Assembly: GCF_000696185.1 (NCBI RefSeq)
Contig: NZ_KK853997.1
Location: 2,316,578 to 2,380,577, forward strand
Direction: 5' to 3'
Source of the DNA: Kitasatospora cheerisanensis KCTC 2395
Lineage (GTDB): Bacteria; Actinomycetota; Actinomycetes; Streptomycetales; Streptomycetaceae
DNA length: 64,000 nt
Shown here: piece after piece, positions 39,614 through 49,387 of the stretch
Position numbering within the stretch: position 1 is the stretch's first letter
Layout: every line of letters begins with the position of its first letter
Made by a program: the position numbers and the translations under genes
The notes under the pieces: generated by a model
The model's database searches: none
Seen by the model: only the letters and a program-made list of their open reading frames with translations
Told to the model about the DNA's origin: nothing

Positions 39614-40533
39614 ATGCGTATCGCGGTGACAGGTTCCACGGGGTTGATCGGGTCCGCGCTGGTGGACTCCTTGGTGGGGGACGGGCACGAGGTGCTGCGG
39701 CTGGTGCGGCGGCGGTCGCGGACCGGGCCGCAGGCGGACGGGACGGTCGGGGTGGGGTGGAACCCGCTGCTGATGCAGATCGACGGCGCCGCGCTGGAGG
39801 GTGTGGACGCGGTGGTGCACCTGGCCGGGGCGGGCGTCGGGGACCGGCGGTGGTCGGACGCCTACCGGCGGGAGATCCGGGACAGCCGGGTGCTCGGCAC
39901 CGAGACGCTGGCCGCCGCGCTGTCCCGGCTGAAGACGCCGCCGGAGGTGCTGGTGAGCGCGTCGGCGGTCGGCTGGTACGGGCAGACCGGCGACCAGGTG
40001 ATCGACGAGCGGGCGCCCAGCGGCAGCGACTTCCTGTCCGTGGTGTGCCAGGAGTGGGAGGGGCCGCGCAGCCCGCCGCGGACGCCGGGATCCGGGTGGT
40101 GCACCCGCGCACCGGGCTGGTGTTCGATCCGCGGGGCGGTGCGGGGGCCCGGCTGCTGCCGCCGTTCAAGCTCGGGCTGGGCGGCCGGCTCGGCAGCGGC
40201 CGTCAGTACTGGAGCCTGATCTCACTGGCCGACGAGGTCGCCGCGCTCCGTTTCCTGGTGGAGCACCGGGAGTTGAGCGGTCCGGTCAACGTGACCGGGC
40301 CCGCGCCGGTCACCAACGCCGAGCTGACCACCGAGCTGTCCGGGCAGTTGGGGCGGCCCGCGGTGTTCGCGGTGCCGGAGTGGGCGTTGCGCGCGGTGCT
40401 CGGGGAGATGGCCGTCGAGGTGGTGGGCAGTCACCGGGTGGTGCCGAGGGCCCTGTTGGACGCGGGGTTCGAGTTCGGTGACCCGGACTTGGCGTCGATT
40501 GTGTCGGCGGCGTTGGGGCGGCGTTCTTCCTGA
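39614..40533 (+). CDS. TIGR01777-family NAD-dependent epimerase (SDR39U1-like), frameshifted in this sequence
   Basis: The ATG at 39614 (GGGAGG upstream) begins MRIAVTGSTGLIGSALVDSL, the extended-SDR nucleotide site. Family motifs VVHLAGAGVGDRRW, SASAVGWYGQTG and DFLSVVCQEWE follow in this frame. After 40060-40063 (GGGG) the protein continues in another frame: AGIRVVHPRTGLVFDP, PFKLGLGGRLGSGRQYWSLISLADEV, VTGPAPVTNAELTTEL and ALRAVLGEMA, ending at 40531-40533. One extra base in that G run joins both parts into about 306 residues, the normal length. A sequence error is the likely cause. Confidence 0.88.
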
Positions 40534-40873
40534 CGCCTCCGCAATGGGCTCCTGACGGCACGTCAGGGGGGCGCACGGGTGCATGGGGACGGCGCGTGGG
40601 GTGTGAACGGTGACAGTGTGCGCCCGTTCCTGCTCTGCGCGCCAGGTTTGACGCACGGTGGGTGACCGAACCGAATCGACGTGTTCCCGCTTCCGGTCCG
40701 ATCACCCGATTGGGTATCCGGCGCTTGTCTGGGTAGCCGGGTGACTGGGCATCACACCGACGGACCACGTTGTCCTGTCCCCCGCGGCCCGCCCCGGCAC
40801 CCACCCGCACGCTCGCGGGCACCGCCGCGCGCGGCGGCCGCGGAGGGCTCCGCCAGGGAGGGAGCACCCACTC
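40534..40873 (+). promoter_or_regulatory. Intergenic region upstream of the FAD oxidoreductase
   Basis: No gene is seen in these 340 bases. A small hairpin CCTGACG-GCA-CGTCAGG (40551-40567) just after the epimerase stop could end its transcript. Further on GGGTATCCGG (40712-40721) and GGGTAGCCGG (40731-40740) form a near-perfect direct repeat with a 19-base period, in a plausible promoter position. The ribosome site GGGAGGGAG precedes the next start. Confidence 0.4.
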
Positions 40874-42187
40874 GTGCCCGCACATGACTTCATCAGCCGT
40901 GTCCACGCCACCGACCCCGACGCGATCGTGGTCGGCGCAGGCGTCGCCGGGCTGGCCACCGCTGCCGCACTGACCGCCCGGGGCCTGCACGTCCAGGTCC
41001 TGGAGGCCACCGAGCGCGTCGGCGGCCGCACCGCCACCCGGGAACTCGACGGCTTCCGCCTCGACCTCGGCGGCCACCTGCTCAACACCGCCCATCCCGA
41101 ACTCGGCCGCAGCCTCGACCTGGACCGGCTGGAGCTCCGCCCGCTCGCCCCGGGCGTCCTGGTGCACAGCAGCGGCCGCACCTACCGGGCCGGCGACCCG
41201 CACCTCACCCCCGCCCGGCAGGCAGCCACCCGCAGCCCGCTCGGCACCCCGCTGGACCGGGCCCGGCTGGCCGCCATGCTGTCCCGCCTCGCCGCCACCC
41301 CCACCGCCAAGCTGGCGGCCCGTCAGGAGACCACCGCGGCCCGGGCGCTGGCCGACCGCGGCCTGCCCGCCCGCACCGTGGACGGCTTCCTGCGTCCGCT
41401 GCTCGCCGCGCTGCTGTCCGACCCGGCGCTGGGCACCTCCAGCCGGGTCGCCGACCTGGTGCTGCGGGCCTACGCCCAGGGGCGGCTGTGCCTCCCGGCG
41501 GCGGGGATCGGCGCCGTCCCCGCCCAGCTGGCGGCCGCACTGCCCGAGGGGACGGTGCGGTTCGGCGTGGAGGTCACCTCGGTCGGCGCGGACGGCGTGG
41601 AGACCGCCGCGCACGGCCGGATCCGGGCCCGCGCGGTGGTCGTCGCCACCGACGCGGCGACCGCCGGCGCGCTGCTCCCGGGGCTGCGGCAGCCCGGGTT
41701 CCACCCCGTCACCACCTACTACCACGCGGCCAACCGCTCCCCGCTGGGCGAGCCGATGCTGCTGCTGGACGCCGAACGCTCCGGCATCTCGCACTCGCTG
41801 GTGCTCAGCGACGCCGACCCGTCCTACGCCCCCGACGGCCGCGCGCTGATCGCCACCACCGTGCTCGGCCGCCGCGCCTTCGACTCCGGCGGCCCGGCCG
41901 GCGACGAGCCGGCGGTCCGCCGCCGGCTGGCCGAGCTGTACGGCGTCTCCACCGCCGCCTGGGAGTTCCTGACGGTCCGCCACGTCCCGGACGCGGTGGT
42001 CTCGATGCCTCCGCCGCACCACTTCCGCCGCTCCGTCCGCCTGCTGGCCGGCCTCTACGTCTGCGGCGACCACCGCGACACCGGCACCCTCAACGGCGCC
42101 CTCGCCTCGGCCCGCCGGGCCGCGGGCGCGGTGCTGCGCGACCTGGGGGTGCGGACGGACCCGGGGGTCGTCGAGGCAGCGGCGTAG
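40874..42187 (+). CDS. FAD-dependent amine oxidase/desaturase-like oxidoreductase
   Basis: The 437-residue protein has the N-terminal FAD motif AIVVGAGVAGLATAAALTARGLHVQVLEATERVGGRT and the amine oxidase/phytoene desaturase-type GG pairs (FRLDLGGHLLN). The C-terminus has the second FAD segment GLYVCGDHRDTGTLNGALASARRAA. This is the architecture of flavin monoamine oxidases, protoporphyrinogen oxidase and carotene desaturases; the substrate is not evident. The GTG start follows GGAGGGAGCACC. A strong hairpin ends the gene. Confidence 0.88.
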   Translation: MPAHDFISRVHATDPDAIVVGAGVAGLATAAALTARGLHVQVLEATERVGGRTATRELDGFRLDLGGHLLNTAHPELGRSLDLDRLELRPLAPGVLVHSSGRTYRAGDPHLTPARQAATRSPLGTPLDRARLAAMLSRLAATPTAKLAARQETTAARALADRGLPARTVDGFLRPLLAALLSDPALGTSSRVADLVLRAYAQGRLCLPAAGIGAVPAQLAAALPEGTVRFGVEVTSVGADGVETAAHGRIRARAVVVATDAATAGALLPGLRQPGFHPVTTYYHAANRSPLGEPMLLLDAERSGISHSLVLSDADPSYAPDGRALIATTVLGRRAFDSGGPAGDEPAVRRRLAELYGVSTAAWEFLTVRHVPDAVVSMPPPHHFRRSVRLLAGLYVCGDHRDTGTLNGALASARRAAGAVLRDLGVRTDPGVVEAAA

Positions 42188-42193
42188 CGGGCG

Positions 42194-42237
42194 GGGGCCC
42201 GGGGAACGGCAGTTCGGCCCGCCGTTCCCCGGGCCCC
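42194..42237. terminator. Bidirectional terminator between the oxidoreductase and NsdA-like genes
   Basis: A perfect 17-base stem (42194-42210 with 42221-42237) with a 10-base loop lies between the converging genes. Confidence 0.85.
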
Positions 42238-42255
42238 GCTTGTCGCCTCCCCCGG

Positions 42256-43860
42256 TCAGATCACCCCCGCCTGCCGGGTGGCCTCCTCGAAGGCGCGGGC
42301 GGCGGGGGTGGTGCGGTAGGGGGCGAGGCGGCGGTGGAAGTCGCGGAGGTACTCGACGGTGCGGGCGGAGCGCATCTCGCCGGCGGCGCGGAGCGAGTCG
42401 GTGGCCATCGAGCAGGACTCGTCGACGTCGCCCATGCCGAGCCGGGCCGAGGCGAGGACCAGGCGGCACAGGATGCGGCTGCGGGCGTAGGCGGGGGCGC
42501 GCAGCCGCAGCGACTTCTCGGCGTGCTGGGCGGCGGGCCGCCACTGCTGGAGGTCGCGGTAGCAGTGGGCGAACTCGTCGGCGAGCTGGGCGTCGTCGAA
42601 GTAGCGGGCCCAGGACGGGACTTCGTCGCCGCTGCGGGCGGTGGCCAGGGCCCGTTCGCAGCGCACCAGGGCGGTGGTGCAGGCCCGCACGTCGCCCGCG
42701 AGGGCGTGGCCGCGGGCCTCGGCGGCGTGCATCAGGGCCTGGACGACGGGCGCGGCGGTGGTGCCGACGCCCTGCTGGGCGACCCGGGCGAGCTGGATGG
42801 CCTCCCGGGCGTGCCCGAGGTGGACGGCCTGCTGGCTCATGGTGGTGAGCACGAAGCCGCCGAGGATCCGGTCGCCGGCCGCCTGGGACAGCCGCAGCGA
42901 CTGGACGAAGTAGCGCTGGGCGAGGCCGTGCGCGGCGATGTCGAAGGAGGTCCAGCCGGCCAGCCTGGTCAGGTCGGCGACGGCGCCGAACAGGGCGCGG
43001 CCGATCTGTTCGCCGTAGCGGCCGCGGAGCATCGGCTCGGCCTCGCTCTCCAGGTAGCGGACCAGCGCCTGCCGGGCGTGGCCGCCGCCGTAGGCGTGGT
43101 CGAGGGCGCGGAACAGGTCGCCGACGGCGCGGATCGCGGCGATGTCGCCGCGGCCGACCCGGACCGGGGCCGGCTCTCCCGGGCGTCCGCGGCGGCGGGT
43201 TCGGGGCGCCGCCGGCCGGGCGGCGGGGGCCTGCTGGGGGACCCGGGCGGTGCCGCTCTGCGGGGGTGTGCGCAGCTCCTCGGGGGTGAGGGTGGTGCCG
43301 TCGCGGGCGACCCGCTCGTCGGTGCGGCCGATCAGCCAGTCGCGGCTGGGGACGACGAGTCCGGCGGGCGTGAAGGCGATCTTGCGGAGTTCGGCGTAGG
43401 GGCCGTTGTCCTTGCGCCACATGGAGGCGACGATGTCGACGGCCTCCTGCGGGGTCTCGGCGAACTCCAGTCCGGCGTAGACCGGGGCGCAGGCGTCCAG
43501 GCCGACGTCCTGGGCGGTGAGCCGGCGGCCGAGCCGGCGGGTGAAGACCTCGGCGATGAGGGCCGGGGTGGCGCCGCGCGGCTGCTGGCCGCGCAGCCAG
43601 CGGGTCACCGAGGTCTTGTCGTAGCGCAGGTCGAGGCCGTGTTCCAGGCCGAGTTGGTCGACCCGCCGGGCGAGGCCGGCGTGCGAGAAGCCGGACTCTT
43701 CGATGAGCGCGGCGAGTTGCGGGTTCTGGGCGCGCCCGGCGGACGGGGTGTCGGCCGGCTCGGCGGCGCGCGGAGGGGTCTCGGCCGCTCCGGTCGGGCG
43801 CGGGTCGAGCGGGTCGAGCGGTCGGTACGCCGGGCTGTCGATTACGGGCCGTTGGGGCAT
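42256..43860 (-). CDS. NsdA-like regulatory protein with N-terminal helix-turn-helix and TPR-like repeats
   Basis: The ATG at 43858-43860 gives 534 residues. A disordered N-terminus is followed by an XRE-like segment (NPQLAALIEESGFSHAGLARRVDQLG, then YDKTSVTRWLRGQQPRG, about residues 45-105). The C-terminal 350 residues are helical repeats of TPR type (GRALFGAVADLTRLAGWTSFDIAAHGLAQRYFVQSLRLSQAAGDR). This layout is that of NsdA, a negative regulator of differentiation and antibiotic production in Streptomyces, and its paralogues. Whether this is NsdA itself cannot be settled here. The 298 bases up to the divergent dehydrogenase hold no gene. Confidence 0.85.
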   Translation of the reverse strand: MPQRPVIDSPAYRPLDPLDPRPTGAAETPPRAAEPADTPSAGRAQNPQLAALIEESGFSHAGLARRVDQLGLEHGLDLRYDKTSVTRWLRGQQPRGATPALIAEVFTRRLGRRLTAQDVGLDACAPVYAGLEFAETPQEAVDIVASMWRKDNGPYAELRKIAFTPAGLVVPSRDWLIGRTDERVARDGTTLTPEELRTPPQSGTARVPQQAPAARPAAPRTRRRGRPGEPAPVRVGRGDIAAIRAVGDLFRALDHAYGGGHARQALVRYLESEAEPMLRGRYGEQIGRALFGAVADLTRLAGWTSFDIAAHGLAQRYFVQSLRLSQAAGDRILGGFVLTTMSQQAVHLGHAREAIQLARVAQQGVGTTAAPVVQALMHAAEARGHALAGDVRACTTALVRCERALATARSGDEVPSWARYFDDAQLADEFAHCYRDLQQWRPAAQHAEKSLRLRAPAYARSRILCRLVLASARLGMGDVDESCSMATDSLRAAGEMRSARTVEYLRDFHRRLAPYRTTPAARAFEEATRQAGVI

Positions 43861-44158
43861 AGCAGTCCACACCTCTCAGGCGCCGTTCCGGCCCCTCCTG
43901 CCCGGGACAGCGCCCCCTGATCGGGAATCGGCGCGAATGTAGCGAGCATTGGGGCGCTATGGGTGGATTCGGCCCGCCCATCCTCCGAACGGGTGAAGCA
44001 GCCCCGCCCGTTGTGAGGAAGCACGGGCGCCGCGTGTTTGAGTTCGGGGGCCGCTGCCCGCGTTCCGGGCGCATGGTTGGCGACACCACGAAGGGCGGGG
44101 ATGCTGTGGTGTCCGCCCACATCGTTGCGAGGGCCGCGGATTCCTACCGTTCTCGGCC

Positions 44159-44932
44159 ATGGACACCACTTCTGACCCGCTCCCCCAGCCCTCGCTGCAC
44201 GGCCGCACCGCGCTGGTCACCGGCGCCGCCTCCGGCATCGGCAGGGCCTGCGCGGAGGCGTTCGCCGCGGCCGGCGCTCGCGTGTACGTCGTCGACCTGG
44301 CCGCCGCGCCCGCCGAGGAGCTGGCGGAGCGGATCGGCGGGGTCGCGCACGTGGCCGACCTGTCCGACCCGGACGCGGTGGACGCGCTGCCCGCCGACGC
44401 GGACATCGTGGTCAACAACGCCGGCCTGCAGCACGTCGCGCCGGTGCACGAGTTCCCGATGGAGCGGTTCACGCTGATCCAGCGGGTCATGGTGGAGGCC
44501 CCGTTCCGGATCCTGCGCCGCACCCTGCCGCACATGTACGAGCGCGAGTGGGGCCGGGTGGTCAACATCTCCTCGGTGCACGGCCTGCGCGCCAGCGCCT
44601 TCAAGTCGGCGTACGTGACGGCCAAGCACGCGCTGGAGGGCCTGAGCAAGACCGTCGCGCTGGAGGGTGCCCCGTACGGGGTGACCAGCAACTGCATCAA
44701 CCCGGCGTACGTGCGCACTGCGCTGGTGGAGAAGCAGATCGCCGCGCAGGCGCTGGCGCACGGCATCCACGAGGACGAGGTGGTGGAGCAGATCATGCTC
44801 GACCGCACCGCCGTGAAGCGGCTGATCGAGCCGGCCGAGGTGGCGCAGCTGGCGGTCTGGCTGTGCACCCCGAGCGCCTCCTACATCACCGGCGCGAGCC
44901 TGCCGGTGGACGGCGGCTGGACCGCGCACTGA
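44159..44932 (+). CDS. 3-hydroxybutyrate dehydrogenase (SDR)
   Basis: The 257-residue short-chain dehydrogenase interconverts (R)-3-hydroxybutyrate and acetoacetate with NAD. It has the cofactor motif LVTGAASGIGRACAEAF, NNAGLQHVAPVHEF, catalytic Ser in VVNISSVHGLRAS and Tyr-Lys in SAYVTAKHALEG, and the family-typical HGIHEDEVVEQIMLDRTAVKRLIEP near the C-terminus that marks 3-hydroxybutyrate dehydrogenases. The next gene encodes a metabolite/proton symporter 69 bases on, which suggests uptake and use of a short organic acid. Confidence 0.93.
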   Translation: MDTTSDPLPQPSLHGRTALVTGAASGIGRACAEAFAAAGARVYVVDLAAAPAEELAERIGGVAHVADLSDPDAVDALPADADIVVNNAGLQHVAPVHEFPMERFTLIQRVMVEAPFRILRRTLPHMYEREWGRVVNISSVHGLRASAFKSAYVTAKHALEGLSKTVALEGAPYGVTSNCINPAYVRTALVEKQIAAQALAHGIHEDEVVEQIMLDRTAVKRLIEPAEVAQLAVWLCTPSASYITGASLPVDGGWTAH

Positions 44933-45001
44933 GTCCGGCCGCAGCGGGCCGATAGGGTCCTGACCTTCCCTCACCCCCCACTTCCGCAAAGGGAATCCCA
45001 G

Positions 45002-46354
45002 ATGGCTGCCTCTCCCGACGTCGCGAGACCCGCCTCCCTGCCCAGGGTGGTCGCCGCCTCGCTGATCGGCACCACCATCGAGTGGTACGACTACTTCCTG
45101 TACGGATCGGCGGCGGCGCTGGTCTTCGGGCACGTGTTCTTCCCGAAGTCGGATCCGCTGACGGGCACCCTGCTGTCCTTCCTCACCTACGCGATCGGGT
45201 TCGCCGCCCGGCCGCTGGGCGCGCTGGTGTTCGGGCACTTCGGCGACCGGATCGGCCGCAAGAAGCTACTGGTGCTGTCGCTGCTGCTGATGGGCGGGGC
45301 GACCACCCTGATCGGCTGCCTGCCGACGCACAACCAGGTCGGCGTGGCGGCGCCGGTCATGCTGACGGCGCTCCGGCTGGTGCAGGGCTTCGCGCTGGGC
45401 GGCGAGTGGGGCGGCGCGGTGCTGCTGGTCTCCGAGCACGGCGACCGGCGGCGGCGCGGCTTCTGGGCGTCCTGGCCGCAGGGCGGCGCGCCGGCGGGCA
45501 ACCTGCTGGCGGCCGGCGTGCTCTCGCTGATGACGGCCGTGCAGTCGGACGCGGCGTTCCTGGCCTGGGGCTGGCGGGTGCCGTTCCTGCTGTCCGCGGT
45601 GCTGGTGATGGTCGGGCTGTGGATCCGGCTGGCGGTGGACGAGTCGCCGCTGTTCAAGGCGGCGCTGGCGGCGGCCGAGCAGCGGACGGAGCCGCAGAAG
45701 CCGCCGCTGGTGGCGGTGCTGCGCGACCACTGGCGGGACGTGCTGGTGGCGATGGGCGCCCGCATGGCGGAGAACATCTCGTACTACGTGATGACCACCT
45801 TCGTGCTGGCGTACGCCGTCGGCCAGGCCCACCTGCCCAAGCAGACCGCGCTGAACGCCGTGCTGATCGGCTCGGCGATCCAGTTCGCGCTGATCCCGCT
45901 GTTCGGGGCGCTCTCCGACCGGGTGGGCCGCAAGCCGGTGTACCTGGTCGGCGCGGTCGGCGTCGGCATCTGGTCGTTCGTGTTCTTCGGCATGGTCGAC
46001 ACCAAGGACTTCGCCTCCCTGGTCACCGCCGTCACCGTCGGCCTGGTCTTCCACAGCATGATGTACGCCCCGCAGGCCGCGTTCTTCTCCGAGCTGTTCG
46101 CCACCCGCACCCGCTACTCCGGGGCCTCCATCGGCGCCCAGTTCTCCTCCGTCGCCGCGGGCGCGCCCGCCCCGCTGATCGCCACCGCGCTGCTCAAGGA
46201 CTACGGCAGCGCCACCCCGATCGCCGTGTACGTGGCGATCGCCGCCGCGATCACCGTCCTCGCCGTGCTGTGCGGCCGGGAGACCCGCGGCGCCGACCTC
46301 GCCGAGGCGGACGACGCTCGGGTGGACTCCGTGAAGGCCGATACGACGGTCTGA
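45002..46354 (+). CDS. MHS-family MFS metabolite:proton symporter
   Basis: The 450-residue transporter has 12 membrane helices and the MHS signature: SLIGTTIEWYDYFLYGSAAALVFGHVFFP at the N-terminus, FGHFGDRIGRKKLLVLSLLLMG loop 2-3, and GGEWGGAVLLVSEHGDRRRRGFWASWPQGGAPAGNLLAAG. MHS members (ShiA, ProP, KgtP and relatives) import organic acids and osmolytes with protons. Placement after 3-hydroxybutyrate dehydrogenase hints at hydroxybutyrate or a similar acid as substrate; this is inference. Confidence 0.93.
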   Translation: MAASPDVARPASLPRVVAASLIGTTIEWYDYFLYGSAAALVFGHVFFPKSDPLTGTLLSFLTYAIGFAARPLGALVFGHFGDRIGRKKLLVLSLLLMGGATTLIGCLPTHNQVGVAAPVMLTALRLVQGFALGGEWGGAVLLVSEHGDRRRRGFWASWPQGGAPAGNLLAAGVLSLMTAVQSDAAFLAWGWRVPFLLSAVLVMVGLWIRLAVDESPLFKAALAAAEQRTEPQKPPLVAVLRDHWRDVLVAMGARMAENISYYVMTTFVLAYAVGQAHLPKQTALNAVLIGSAIQFALIPLFGALSDRVGRKPVYLVGAVGVGIWSFVFFGMVDTKDFASLVTAVTVGLVFHSMMYAPQAAFFSELFATRTRYSGASIGAQFSSVAAGAPAPLIATALLKDYGSATPIAVYVAIAAAITVLAVLCGRETRGADLAEADDARVDSVKADTTV

Positions 46355-46479
46355 GCACTTCCGACAAAATCAGGGCCGCGTCACCGGGCAACCCGCCCGG
46401 CGGCGCGGCCCCGGCCCGTTCCTGCGACGGGCCGCGGGCGAACGGGGCCACGGGGGGCACGAGTGACAGGGAAGACCGA

Positions 46480-48372
46480 ATGGACCGCCACACCACCGCC
46501 GCACCGGCGCTGCGCAGACTCCTCGACCTGCTGGCGACCGGCGCCGCCACCGAGGACTTCGCCGAAGTCCTCGCCGACGCCCGCCGGCAGGGCGCACCCG
46601 CCCAGGTCCTGACCGAGATCGACGACGCCACCTGGCAGGCCCTGCGCGTGCACCGGACGATGCGTCAGCACCGCCGCCGCGAGGCCGAGCTGACGGCGCT
46701 GTTCGACACCGCCGGCGACCTCGCCGCCTCCCGCGACCTCGACGCCGTGCTGCAGGCCATCGTCCGCCGCGCCCGGATGCTGCTCGGCACCGACACCGCG
46801 TACCTCACGCTCCCCGACGAGCAGGCCGGCGACACCTACATGCGGGTCACCGACGGCTCCGTCTCGCCGCTCTTCCAGACCCTCCGGCTCAGCCTGGGCG
46901 ACGGCCTCGGCGGCCTGGTCGCCCAGACCGCCCGGCCCTACGCCTCCCACGACTACCGGGTCGACGAGCGCTTCCGGCACACCGGCCAGATCGACGCCGG
47001 CGTGCTCGACGAGGGCCTGGTCGCCATCATCGGCGTCCCGCTGCTGCTCGGCGGCACCGTGATCGGCGTGCTGTTCGCCGCCGACCGCACCCCGCGCGCC
47101 TTCTCCCCCGACGAGGTCGCCCTGCTCTGCACCCTCGCCGCGCACGCCGCGATCGCCCTGGACACCGCCAAGTCGCTCGCCGACACCCGCGCGGCGCTCG
47201 CCGAACTCGCCACCGCCAACGCCGTCATCCGCGCCCACGCGGGCTCCGTCCAGCGCGCCGAGCAGGCCCACGACCGGCTCACCGACCTGGTGCTGCGCGG
47301 CGCGGAGGTCTCCGACGTGGCCGCCGAGGTCGCCGCGCTGCTCGACGGCGAGGCCTCCGTCCACGACGCCGAGGGCACCCCGCTCACCGGTCCGGGCGGC
47401 GCGCCCGACGGCCTGGCGGACGCCGTCGCCTCCTCCCGGACCGGCGGCCACGCGGTCCGGCACGGCGCGGACTGGGTGTGCGCCGTCCTCGCCGGCCAGG
47501 AACTGCTGGGTTCGCTGGTGCTGCACGGCAGACCCGAGCTGGACGACGCCGACCGCCGGGTGTTCGAACGCGCCAGCGTGGTCACCGCGCTGCTGCTCCT
47601 GCTGCGGCGCTCGGTCGCCGAGACCGAGAACCGGGTCCGCGGCGAGCTCCTCGCCGACCTGCTCACCGCCCCCGACCGCGACCCGTCCGGCCTCACCGCG
47701 CGCGGCCGCCGCCTGGGCGTCGACCTCGGCCGCCCGCACCTGGTGCTGGTCGCCGTCGCCGCCGAGAGCTCCGCCCGGGAGCGGCTGGCCGGCGCCGCCG
47801 CCCGCTACCTGTTCGGCTCCCGCGGCATCAGCGCCGAGTTCGGCGACGGCGTGGTGCTGCTCGTCCCGCACGACGGCACCGGCGACGGCGCGGTCGCCGC
47901 GACCGCCGCGGAACGCCTCGCCCGACTCGTCGGGGCGCCCGTCACCGTGGGCACCGGCCGCGCCGCGAGCGGGCCGGTCGCGCTGGCCGCCGCCTACGCG
48001 GAGGGCGTGCGCTGCGTCCGGGCGCTGCGCGTCCTCGGCCGCGAGGGCGACGGCGCGTGCGCGGCCGACCTCGGCTTCCTCGGCGTCCTGCTCGGCGACG
48101 GCCACGACGTCGAGGGCTTCGTCCGCGCCACGCTGGGGCCGCTGCTGGACTACGACGCCAAGCGCGGCACCGAGCTCGTCCGCACCCTGCGCGCCTACTT
48201 CGACTGCGGCGGCAGCCTGACCAGGGCCAAGGACCTGCTGCACGTCCACGTGAACACGGTGGTGCAGCGGCTCGACCGGGTCGAGGTGCTGCTCGGACGG
48301 GACTGGAACCAGCCGGAGCGGGCGCTGGAGCTTCAACTCGCTTTGCGGCTGCTGCTGTTGGCCGGTGACTAG
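46480..48372 (+). CDS. GAF-domain regulator with PucR-type C-terminal helix-turn-helix
   Basis: The ATG at 46480 (AGGGAAG upstream) gives 630 residues. A helical N-terminus leads to a GAF domain at about residues 65-235 (LLGTDTAYLTLPDEQAGDTYMRVTDG, GEGLGGLVA-like GDGLGGLVAQTARPY). A central region follows, and then a C-terminal PucR/CdaR-type DNA-binding domain: LVRTLRAYFDCGGSLTRAKDLLHVHVNTVVQRLDRVEVLLG. Such proteins activate catabolic genes in response to a small ligand. It follows the dehydrogenase and transporter on the same strand and is their likely regulator. Confidence 0.92.
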   Translation: MDRHTTAAPALRRLLDLLATGAATEDFAEVLADARRQGAPAQVLTEIDDATWQALRVHRTMRQHRRREAELTALFDTAGDLAASRDLDAVLQAIVRRARMLLGTDTAYLTLPDEQAGDTYMRVTDGSVSPLFQTLRLSLGDGLGGLVAQTARPYASHDYRVDERFRHTGQIDAGVLDEGLVAIIGVPLLLGGTVIGVLFAADRTPRAFSPDEVALLCTLAAHAAIALDTAKSLADTRAALAELATANAVIRAHAGSVQRAEQAHDRLTDLVLRGAEVSDVAAEVAALLDGEASVHDAEGTPLTGPGGAPDGLADAVASSRTGGHAVRHGADWVCAVLAGQELLGSLVLHGRPELDDADRRVFERASVVTALLLLLRRSVAETENRVRGELLADLLTAPDRDPSGLTARGRRLGVDLGRPHLVLVAVAAESSARERLAGAAARYLFGSRGISAEFGDGVVLLVPHDGTGDGAVAATAAERLARLVGAPVTVGTGRAASGPVALAAAYAEGVRCVRALRVLGREGDGACAADLGFLGVLLGDGHDVEGFVRATLGPLLDYDAKRGTELVRTLRAYFDCGGSLTRAKDLLHVHVNTVVQRLDRVEVLLGRDWNQPERALELQLALRLLLLAGD

Positions 48373-48459
48373 CAGGGGCGGAGCTCCCCGCGCCCGGGTT
48401 TCCGCACCCTCGGCGTACAGTGGCGAGGTTGGGCTGAACCGGCCGGCAGGGAGTCTGTG

Positions 48460-49257
48460 GTGAGCGAGAACGTGCGGTTCGTGCGGATGGGGATAGGCGA
48501 GCGGACCGTCCCCTACCAGGAGGCGTGGGCGGAGCAGCAGCGGCTGCACGCGCTGCGGGTGGCGGACGAGATCCCCGACACCGTGCTGCTGCTGGAGCAC
48601 GACCCGGTGTACACGATGGGCAAGCGCACCAACCCGGAGGACCTGCCGCTGGACGGCACCCCGGTGGTGGAGGTGAACCGCGGCGGCGAGATCACCTGGC
48701 ACGGCCCCGGCCAGCTGGTCGGCTACCCGATCGTGAAGCTGCCGGACCCGATCGACGTGGTGGCGTACGTGCGCCGGCTGGAGGAGGCGCTGATCCGGGC
48801 GTGCTCCGAGTTCGGCGTGGAGACCACCCGGGTCGAGGGCCGCAGCGGGGTGTGGAAGCTCGGCGCGGAGATCCCGGGCGCGGTGGTCGACCCCTCCCAG
48901 GTGGTGGAGATCGGCAAGCTGACGCTGCGGATGGGCCTGCCGCTGGGCATCGACCCGCGGCTCGCGGGCCCGGAGTACGCCCCGTCCAACGCGGGCCAGC
49001 GCGGCGACGACCGCAAGCTCGCCGCGATCGGCGTGCGGGTGGCCCGCGGCGTGACCATGCACGGCTTCGCGCTGAACTGCGACCCGGACATGACCTACTT
49101 CGACAAGATCGTCCCGTGCGGCATCCGCGACGCCGGGGTGGCCTCGCTGAGCGGCGAGCTGGCCCGTCCGTTCGCCGTCCCGGACGCGGTGGCCACGGTG
49201 GAGCGGAAGCTGGCCGAGGTGTTCGCCGAACTGCCCGAGCCGGCCGTCGCGGTCTGA
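48460..49257 (+). CDS. lipB: Octanoyl-[ACP]:protein N-octanoyltransferase
   Basis: LipB moves the octanoyl group from ACP to lipoyl domains such as those of SucB. The GTG at 48460 has AGGGAG six bases upstream (the GTG at 48457 is too close), giving 265 residues. Motifs are [20 protein letters not shown], the catalytic Lys in KLAAIGVRV, and the catalytic Cys in [14 protein letters not shown]. lipA follows 130 bases later. Confidence 0.96.
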   Translation: MSENVRFVRMGIGERTVPYQEAWAEQQRLHALRVADEIPDTVLLLEHDPVYTMGKRTNPEDLPLDGTPVVEVNRGGEITWHGPGQLVGYPIVKLPDPIDVVAYVRRLEEALIRACSEFGVETTRVEGRSGVWKLGAEIPGAVVDPSQVVEIGKLTLRMGLPLGIDPRLAGPEYAPSNAGQRGDDRKLAAIGVRVARGVTMHGFALNCDPDMTYFDKIVPCGIRDAGVASLSGELARPFAVPDAVATVERKLAEVFAELPEPAVAV

Positions 49258-49387
49258 TCCCCGCGGGGCCCGGAATCGCTGCGCCGCGCCCCGCGTTGCC
49301 TTCCGAACGAAGGCCCGGGGCCGGGAGCAGGCCACCGAAGCAACGGCGTACCCTTTGGGGTACCCCGTCTAGTTCTAGGAGTCGCAC

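Noticed and set aside
40310..44122. 1270-codon minus-strand frame
   Set aside because: It overlaps the well-supported oxidoreductase and NsdA-like genes out of frame and has no domain; a shadow of GC-rich coding.
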